From assembly GCA_026770585.1 (NCBI GenBank), contig MU646611.1:313965-324338 (forward strand): 10,374 bases of DNA, in the 5' to 3' direction. The notes beneath the pieces are model-generated. The model saw only the letters and a list, made by a program, of their open reading frames with translations. It was not told where the DNA came from and ran no database searches. Shown here piece after piece: positions 1-9,100 of this stretch; position 1 is the stretch's first letter; each line of letters begins with the position of its first letter. Source of the stretch: Baffinella frigidus. Lineage: Eukaryota; Cryptophyceae; Cryptomonadales; Baffinellaceae. A program made the position numbers and the translations under genes.

Positions 1-91
1 GGGTGTAGGGTGTAGGGTGTAGGGTGTAGGGTGTAGGGTGTAGGGTGTAGGGTGTAGGGTGTAGGGTGTAGGGAGTAGGGTGTAGGGGGTA
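1..91 (+). repeat. (GGGTGTA)n telomere-variant array, 13 units
   Basis: There are thirteen 7-bp units, eleven of them exact. The exceptions are GGGAGTA at 71-77 and GGGGGTA at 85-91. The unit is a TTTAGGG telomere motif with TTT changed to TGT, homogenised across the tract. It fills the start of the intron that follows channel exon 10. On the gene's sense strand it reads CCCTACA, and the donor GTACCCCC grades directly into it. The array continues beyond the left edge. Confidence 0.95.
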
Positions 92-92
92 C

Positions 93-175
93 GCTCGCGA
101 GGGCAGCGTCGTAGCGCACAAGCCAGTTGATGACTTTCTTCCCCTCGCCTTCCTCCCCGCAATCCACCGACACCC
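93..175 (-). CDS. Channel exon 10: S5-pore linker (turret)
   Basis: The exon is 83 bp, starts after CCCTAAACCAG and ends before donor GTACCC, in phase 1 to 0. It completes a glycine codon with exon 9 and reads VSVDCGEEGEGKKVINW followed by LVRYDAALAS. An acidic, glycine-rich turret followed by a Y-x-x-A-L helix is what precedes the pore loop in voltage-gated cation channels, so the selectivity filter should be on the next exon, left of the window. The acceptor is the end of a telomere-like tract (178-213), and the next intron begins with the GGGTGTA array (its sense strand is CCCTACA). Confidence 0.82.
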
Positions 176-3100
176 CTGGTTTAGGGTTTAGGGTTTAGGG
201 TTTAGCGTTTAGGATCCCGTGACACCCCTGATCCCGAGATGAGAGTGTGAGACGTCCTGCCGGTGGGCTGCGGATCCCATGTTGGTCTTGAGTTTCGGGT
301 TCCCGAGTCCTGCCGGTCTATCTGCTCGAGAGCCAGCGAGCGAGAGAGAGGGGGAGAGAGGGAGAGGGAGGGAGAGAGAGAGAGACCGGTGACTTCCAGT
401 GTACTGCAGTAGTTTACTACAGGTTCACCCCCCTTGCACTTTACTGCACAAGTTTACGGCGTAGTAAAGTGAACTGGAAATCCAGACCAACGGATTTCGC
501 CAAGCAGCGAAATGGACAAATTGTCACAGCAGGGTCTTTTGGATGGCACGTGCGTTCCACGAGACACCATGCTAGTGTCCGAGGCCATGCAATTCAACAC
601 GCCTTTTATGCTATCATAAGGGTGAATTTTGCCAAAACGTGCTATTTTAGCATCGCCATAGCTTTAACATGGGATGAAATCCACCCGAAGATAGCAAAAA
701 CACGGTTTAAATTGCATGGCCTCGTCCAGAATACGCACGGCGGGATCGATGTCGGGGAACCGATGAGTTTGCCTTCCAGAATCACGGAGGAACAGACATC
801 ACGCAATTGATCGGACCACACCCACCACGCCAGAGGCCTCGAAACATCCACTTTTGACATCTTTCAGGGGAAATCCCCAGGATACTTAAGTCAACGACGC
901 TAGATCTGGCGTGGATAAGGCTTCGGTTTCCCTCGAGCCCTCTGGCGTGGCAAGACGTCCGCTACACACGCTAGGGCGTCCACCTATGGAAGGCAGTGGC
1001 GTTCCGGGAAGGTACCACGCGACGATAGCCTGCACACCAAATTGCCTGCGTCTTTCTATTATTCCTGGTACAAAGCGACCGGAATCTGGCCGGGGGTTGG
1101 TACTGATCAAACCCAAACCGAGTTAATCCATTGTCGGTTTTGTGTGCAGGCTATCGTCGCGTGGTGGTGCCTCCAGAAAACAAGAGTACGGCGTGGTCGA
1201 TTGGTGAGGGTAGAGAGAGGGAGAGAGGGAGAGAGCGAGAGCGCGCGAGAGAGATAGAGCGAGAGAGAGAGAGAGCGAGAGAGATAGAGCGAGAGAGAGA
1301 GAGAGAGCGAGAGAGAGCGAGAGAGAACGAGAGAGAGCGAGAGAGAGAGATTGTACCTCCAGACAACAGGAGCATGGCGTGATCGACATCGTCCACCCAG
1401 CAGGGGTTCATCTGTGCGACTCCCATCCAGAGACACCTGCGTCAAATGAAGGTCAAATGATGGTGAAATAATGGTCAAATGGTGTGTTAATGATGGTCAA
1501 ATGATGGTAAATAATGGTCAAATGATGGTCAATATGGTCAAATGGTGTGTTAATCATGGTCAAATGATGGTAAATAATGGTCAAATGATGGTCAATAATG
1601 GTCAAATGGTGTGTTAATCATGGTCAAACGGTGTGTTAATCATGGTCAAATGGTGTGTCAATCATGGTCAAATGGTGTGTTCGTCATGGCGGACCCAGCA
1701 GAGGTTCATCTGTCCGACTCCCATCCAGAGAAACCTGCGTGGTATGTGGGGGTTGGGAGGTTGGGGTTTGGGGTTTGGGGTTTGGGGTTTGGGGTTTGGG
1801 TCTTAGGGTGTGGGTGTAGTGTTGGGCTTTGGGTTTGGGGTTTTGGGGTTTTGGGGTTTGGGGTTTGGGGTTTTTGGGGTTTAGTGTTTGGGGATCAGGG
1901 TTCAGGGTTCAGGATTCAGAGTTCAAGGTTTATGGGTTAGGGTTTTGGGTTTTAGGTACTGGGTTTTGGGTGTTGGGCTGTGGTGTGGGGATGGGGTTTG
2001 GGGTTTTACGCGCAGATGGGGTTCGGGTTTGGGGTTTTAGGGTGGGGTTGGTGTTTGGGGGTTTTCTGTGGGGTTGGGGTGTGGGTTTTGGGTGCTGGGT
2101 TTAGGGTTTAGGGTTTGGGGGTTGGGGGTCGGGGTTTCACGCGCAGATGTGTGCCATCCCGACCATGACGCACAGGAACTGAAACAGCTTCACAAAGTTC
2201 GTCACGGCTGAGCTCGCAGCCAGGGCGTCCCTGCACACGGAAGCGGTTAAGCTTTAAGGGCTTAGGATGTTGCGTTCCTGCACTCACGCCAGGTCGTGGA
2301 CGAGGATTTCAAAAACGCGACGTTTCGCACTAAAAGTGTTGACCTACCTGATCCTGGTACAGGTTCTTGTTATTCTGCAGGCGAAGGGCTCCAATTCTCA
2401 ACACTTTTGGCGTGTTTCCCCTGTGCGAATCAACTTGACAGGAACTGAAACAGCTTCACAAAGTTCGTCACGGCTGAGCTCACCGCGAGCGCGTCCCTGC
2501 ACACGGACCACGCCAGGTCGTCTACGAGAATTTCAAACGCAACGTTTCGCGCTACAAGTGTTTCGTGGTACAAGAAAACTTATAGCGGCGGCAAAGAGCT
2601 CCAATGCCCCCCGACACTTCTAGCGTGTTTCCCGGGTGAGAAACAGCGTTACGAAGTTTGTCACGGAACCCTAAACCCTAAACCCTAAACCCTAAACCCT
2701 GAAGAGGTCGCCGCTAGCGCATTCCTGCACAAGGAAGCGGTTAGGGTTCAGGGCTTAGGGGTTTGGAGGTTTGGTCGCCCCGCCAGAGTCAGCCACCGAC
2801 TTTTTTTGGTGCAACCGTAAAGATTCGCAGCGTGTGGTGAGTGGTTCCACACGAGGCTATCCATGCGAACATAATAAAAATCGATTGTAGCGTTCTGTGG
2901 GGAGAATTGGTCACGTGGCGCCCGCTTTTCGGGCGCCACGTGACCAAATGTATGAAAATTACTACACAAACGCTTACAATCGACACTTATTCTGTTCGCA
3001 TGGATAGCCTCGTGTGGTTTGGGAACACGCCAGGCGAAAATTCGCCGACAGAGCGTTGAAGGGTTTTCCATCCACGCGAGGCTGGAAGAGGGAGTATTTT

Positions 3101-6100
3101 AAATGTGGGGTTGTTAAAATTTGTACCAGTCACGGGCGGGTTTGGTCACGTAGCTGCGGGATATCCCGCAGCTACGTGACCAAACGACACTATTCGTGCG
3201 AAAATTGCTACACACCCCTTCACAGTTACTACACACCCTTCACTTGTCAAGCAACCCCTGTTTTCAAATAGTCGCATTTCTAGCCTCGAGTGGATAGCCA
3301 CACAGCGGGCTACGAAGGGATTTTCGGCTCAAATCGGGCCGAGTTTCCGTTACCTTATCCGTAGGAACCCCCCTATGGCCCTACGGGTTGCCTACCGTAG
3401 GGTCGTAGGTCTTATCGCTTAGGGGTTATTCAAAATCCCTTTGAAGTCCGCATTGTGGTCCACGGAGGGCTCTTGGGGGGGGGATTCACAAATCAATTTG
3501 CGAGGGAAAACGGTATTCAAAAGTCAATTTTCAGTAGAAAAATGGCTCCAAGAATGACCCAATGGCTCCAAGAACGATCCTGGAATACCCCCCGAAGGGC
3601 CCTGCGTGGTGCCACACGAGAATGCTCGAGGGGCCTATTTAAAACCGATTGCTTTTACAAGTGGGCATTTGTGTAGTAACTTTCGTGAGGTTGGTCACGT
3701 AGCTCTGCAAAATTAGCACAGTCACGAGGTTGGTTACGTTATCCTGGTACGGACATTGACAACCCCACATGTAAATACGATCCTCCAGCATTCTCGAGTG
3801 GTGAGGCGGCGGGATCCGCACCATGTTTTTAGTACGCGCATAATCTTGAGCAGTCTGGCGAGCTTTAGGAAGCGGAACGCCTTGAGAAATCGCAAGGTCC
3901 CTGCGAAACACACGAGAGTACGAGTCAGGTAGAGCGTTTGCGGTGAGTGTTGTCCGTTTTGGAAGTGCGGTTTTCGGTTTTCCGGTTTTCATTTGTACCA
4001 GAAGTGTCCATTTAATGTTTTTACGGCCTTGAAAACATTTTTAAAAACCGGAAAACCGGGAAACCGCACGTCCAAAACGGACAACAATTACCGCAAACGC
4101 TCTACCGCTGGGCGTCGCACCCAATTTTCTCCGAAGTACCCATCGCCCTCAGGGTTTGGGGTTTAGGGTTTAGGTTCAGGGGTTAGGGGTTAAGTGTTAG
4201 GATTTAAGGTTTAGGTTTAGGATTTAGGGTTTAGGGTTCAGGGTTTAGGGGTCAGGTTTTAGGGTGAAGGTTTAGGGATTAGGGGTTCTTCTCCGCGATC
4301 CCCACCGCTGCCGAGCGAGAAGGGAACAGTACATAGAAACGTGATCCATAGGCCCTACGGATCAAACCCGTAGGGACATAGGGGGTTCCTACGGAAAAGC
4401 CAAGGTCGGTTTTCGATCTTGGCTCTTGATTTCGTACAGGAATTTTGAATAAAAGGAATTGTGAAGAACCTCCAAGCGATAAGACCTAGGACCCTACGGT
4501 AGGCAACCAGTAGGGACATAGGGGGGTTCCTAAGGATAAGGTGACGGAAACTCGAGCTCACAGCGCCCGAAAATCCCTTCGTAGCCCGCTGTGTGGAGTG
4601 GGGGACCGTCGGGTTAAATGCTAATAAAGTGGTGGTGGTGGTGGGGGGGTTGCAGTGCTAGAGCTAGGGGTTCAAGTGCTAATGAAGTGGGGGGGCACGC
4701 CGGACTGCTGGAGGGGGTAGCTCCCTTTGGGAACGCCAATTTTGGCGTTCAACTATCCCAAAAGTAAATAATTCCCCCATATTCCTTCCGGGGAATTGAC
4801 TTTTGGCGACCCCTTCCAAAAATCTGGCGGGGGGGGGGGCTCATCCGGGAACATCGTTTAATTAGATGAAAATGGACAACGAAATTTACTACATAATGGC
4901 TTTACTATTACTAGTATCAACCTTCTGTGTAGTAAATTACGTTGCCTCTTTTCATTTGATTAAATGACCACTTAGCAGCGGCCGAGTTCCTTCCCCCCCG
5001 TATCCCTTATCTGCCGAAAAAGGTACGTGGTCATTTTTTTTAGCAGGAATCAGGTCTAGGGATTCCAATTTAGCGGAGGACGGTTTTCCGGGTCTCATAA
5101 ATCAGGAATTTCTCAATTCGTTGAGCACCAATTACTCAATTTGTTCAGCTTAGCGAGCCTGACAAGCTGGTGTTGTTTTCATAATTTTCCATTAAGAGGC
5201 GGCCTAATTAGAAAATGCCAAAGTTGACATTTGAGCCTTTTGTCATCTCAGGATGACCCAGGCACATAAGGGATATCCGGGGGAAACGCGGTTAGAATTC
5301 CAGGGCAATGGATAAGATTCCAGTACAAATCGTTGAGATTGACTGTATCCGTGAAGCCCCCGATGGCTGCTAGGTGGGTTCCCGGATGAGACCAATTCCA
5401 AAGCCTCTTGAGTTTTACCATTTGTACCAGAACGATTTGCTTTACGGATCTAATTTCGGACCCTGATACTAGTAATGTGCTTTCCACACGAGGCTCCCCA
5501 TGCGAACAGAACAAAAGGGACTTTTAATATTTTGTGGGGAAATGATCACGTTACCGACCGCTGAGCGGTCGGTCGGTTACCTTATCCGTGATCATTTCCC
5601 CACAAAACTTTGAAAGTCCCTTTTATTCTGTTCGCATGGGTAGCCTCGTGTGGTTGGGGAGGACCTGCATGGTCCCCGATCTCGATCCCCACCGCGCAGA
5701 GCAGCACGTCGATCTGGCGCACGGTTTCGGGTTTCAGGTTTAGGGTTTAGGGTTCAGGGTTTAGGGTTCAGAGTTTAGGGTTTAGGGTTGAGGGTTGAGG
5801 GTTGAGGGTTTGGTGTTTAGGGTTCAGTGTTCAAGGTTCAGGGTGTGGGGTGTGGGGTGTGGGGTGTGGGGTTTGGGGTTCAGGGTTTAGGCTTCAGGGT
5901 TTGAGGTTTAGGGTTCAGAGTTTAGGGTTTAGGCTTTAGGCTTTAGGCTGTAACCGGGATCGAGGACACGAGATCGGTAGTGAACCAGCCCTGGTTAAGG
6001 GTTGAGGGTTTAGGGTTTGGGGTTTAGGGTTTAGGGTTCAGGGTTTAGGGTTCAGGGTTTAGGGTTTAGGGTTAGGGCCTGGAGGTAATGCTTTGTCAAG

Positions 6101-9100
6101 ATTGTCCGGTCGAGGACGACCTGGTTTGGGGTTTGAGGTTTGGGGTTGAGGGTTTAGAGTTTAGGGTTTACGGTCAGGGCTTAGGGTTTGGGGTTTGAGG
6201 TTTGGGGTTGAGGGTTTAGAGTTTAGGGTTTACGGTCAGGGCTTAGGGTTTGGTGTTTGGGGTTTGGGGTTTGGGATTTGGGGTTTCGGTTTGGGGTTTG
6301 GGGTTTCGGGGTCTGGGTTTAGGGTTTAGGGTTTTGGAAGGGTTGATGGTGTGGGGTTGTACGTAGCCGTACTCGTCGATTATCGCGGTGTTCCTGGTTC
6401 AGGGTTCAGGGTTTAGGATTCAGGGTTCAGGGTTTAGGGTTTAGGGTTTAGGGTTTAGGGTTTTGGGTTTAGGGTTCAGGGTTCAGGGTTCAGGGTTCAG
6501 GGTTTGGGGTTCAGGGTTCAGGGTTCAGGGTTCAGGGTTTAGGGTTTAGGGTTTAGGGTTCAGGGTTCAGGGTTCAGGGTTTAGGGTTCAGGGTTCAGGG
6601 TTTCAGGTTTCGGTTTTAGGGTTTAGGGTTTACAAGGTGCAGAAGATGTCGAAGAGAAAGAACATGTCGAGGCAGAGGTTGAAGTATTTGTGGGGGCTCA
6701 TGGTGCAGTCTGAGTCGATATCGAGAAACACCTGCATCCGGGAACGAGTATTTTTATTTTAAAAAATCTTTTCACGAAAATTACCAGCCCTCAGAGGTGA
6801 ACCAAATCGAACGAAGTATTTGTGGGGGCTCATTCCGCAGACTGAGTCGATGTCTAGAGACACCTGATCATCACACCTCCACGTTAATCTCGAAGGATAA
6901 CTGAACCAGGTCCTTTTCAATAGGAGTTGAATAGGAGAAGTAAGCTAGGGCATAGTACATTTAATTAGGCCTCCTAATTCAGAGTGCTCGCGGGAATAGT
7001 ATTTGTGGGGGCTCATTGTGCACTTTGAGTCGATATCCAGAAATAACTGCATCTCCCACCAGCCCTCACAAGTTAGTTTCGGAACTGTCCAGCCCTGGGG
7101 GGCTTTCTGGGACCTGAAGCGGATCAAATCCCCTCTACGCTCACCCCCTTTTCAGACTTTGAGAATTTGCAGGCCCCGAAAGGGGATTTGATCCGCTTCA
7201 GATCCCAGAAAAGCCCCCCAGGGCTGGAAGCTTGCGTAACGGAAGTGAACCAAATCGAACGAAGTCCTTGTGGGGGCTCACCACTCGAGAACGCTAGAGG
7301 GGCCTATTTTAAAGCGATGTGCTCTTAAAAGTGGGTATTTGTGTAGTAACTTTCGTTGAATTGTCACGTGACTCTGCTCAAATTTCACAGTCAGGAGGTT
7401 ACTTTACCTTATCCTGGTACAAATATTTACAACCCCACATGTAAATAGGCCCCTCTAGCATTCTCGAGTGGCATTGCGCAGTCTGAGTCGATTTCGAGAA
7501 ACACCTGCATCCCCCACCAGCCCTCAGAAGTGAACCAAATCGAACGATCGCAAAAGTTGATTTCCCCTGGGTGGTACATGCTCAGGATTTACCACCCAGG
7601 GGAATTGCCCACAACTCTCCATATCGCGATTTGGTTCACTTCTACTTCTGATGGCTGGTGGCCATCTCCACTTTAATCTCGGAAGACAACTGAACCAGGT
7701 CCTTTTCAATAGGAGATGCATAGGAGAAATTAGCTACGGCATAGTATATTCAATTAGGCCTCCTAATTAAATGAAAACGCTGATTAGGGGACTGGTTCAG
7801 TCGTCTTCTGAGATGAAAGTCGAGGCAGAGGTTGAACTACTTGTGGGGATATGACCCGGTGGCTGCTAAATCGATGCTCAGGTTGAACGATTTGTGAGGC
7901 TTCGTCGCCCATTTTTTGTGTTTTTTGTGCTCAAGAAGATCAAGGTCACACCCACACAGCGGGCAACGAAGGGATTTTTGGCCCAAGTCGGGCCACCTTT
8001 CCGTTACCTTATCCGTAGGAACCCCCCTATGACCCTACGGGTTGCCTACCGTAGGGTCCTACGTCTTATCGCGTAGGGGTGATTGGAAATCCCTTCGAAG
8101 TCCGCTGTGTGGCCAGAGGCTTGCAGGATATTTCGCTCAAGTCACCGGCCATGGATGCGGCCGCCCGGAATTACAAGGAAGCAGTCCGGAACGGGATATC
8201 ACAGCACGAGTTGCGGGGGCTCGCAGAGGGCGTAGTCACCTACGCCCTCGCGGGGCCACTGCAGGTCAAACTGGGCGACCTAACCGCGGCACACTTTCTG
8301 GAGGTGGCGAACAGGACACCAGATTTCTGAGCCCATCCCCTCTGGGGGTAGGGTCATAGGACCTGCTGGGGACGCCACACAGAGGTACCTCGCTCATAAG
8401 AAACCACCACCCTCCCCTGGGAAAACCGTATGGCCCTAGGCATAGCCCTACTGTCGGGTCCTAGGGAGAGGCGGGTTCTTATGAGCGAGTCTTGCCCCGC
8501 TGACGACGCGCAGCACACCCTCGAGGGTGTGCGAGAGGGTGTGAGAGGGTGTGTCCCTACTGTAGGGTCCTAGGGGGAGGTGGTTTCTTATGATCGAGGT
8601 ACCCCTGTACCGTAGGATAAGACACCACCACCCCCCCATAGGACCACCATAGGGCCCTAGGCATGGCCCTACTGTAGGTGAGAGACGAGGATGAGACGTT
8701 AGGTTATGAGGACGTCGGGCTGACCCGGGAGCCTCAGCAGGCTCCTGGGTAAACTTAAGAAAGTATCAACTTAAGGGAGCCCGACGATCCGAAGACTTGC
8801 GAAAGTCAACATGTGGGGAAATGTAACGTGACTAACTGAAAGGGCGGAGGAAAAAGTCGGGTCCCGATGTAATCCGCGGCCCGATGTAGTGGCTCCAACG
8901 TCCCGAGGCGGGCTCGTCCTGGACTACAGGGGTACCTCGATCATGAGAAACATGAACTCGATGCCGTGCGGGCCGCACGGTCACACTCGGCGAAACTTTG
9001 CGGCAAGGCGTTCTCCCAGGTATGCCACCTGGCTAGGCACACGCGGACGCATTTGAAGGAGAAATAGGTAATTCTATAGTTAGGTAACTAGCTAGGTGGG

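Noticed and set aside
1-91. True chromosome end
   Set aside because: The array is a variant unit, lies in an intron of a gene and is only one of many interstitial tracts. No terminal TTTAGGG array is present.
469-810. 113-codon plus-strand frame
   Set aside because: It translates the two arms of the fold-back at 580-724 and lacks any family motif.
1107-1478. Ser-Leu-rich and Arg-Glu-rich frames across the GA tract
   Set aside because: Pure products of the GA/CT dinucleotide repeat. Only the exon 9 segments at the ends are meaningful.
1441-1690. CRISPR-like array
   Set aside because: Units are contiguous variants without unique spacers, in a eukaryotic intron; this is a minisatellite.
1611-2104. 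Gly-Phe-Trp-rich frames
   Set aside because: Translation of TTTGGGG repeats.
3639-3992. 117-codon minus-strand frame
   Set aside because: It overlaps the S4 exon in a different frame and runs into two fold-back elements.
4108-4148. Extra exon between exons 6 and 7 (reading GDGYFGENWVRRP)
   Set aside because: Exon 6 joins exon 7 directly in phase with a sensible product, and a 40-bp insertion would break the S4 frame.
7003-7191. Coding frame across the element at 7089-7227
   Set aside because: It consists of exon 2 fragment sequence in antisense plus a fold-back arm.
8713-8807. tRNA, self-splicing intron or ribozyme
   Set aside because: Nested stems and a GCGA loop are visible, but no conserved core of a known RNA class could be identified.
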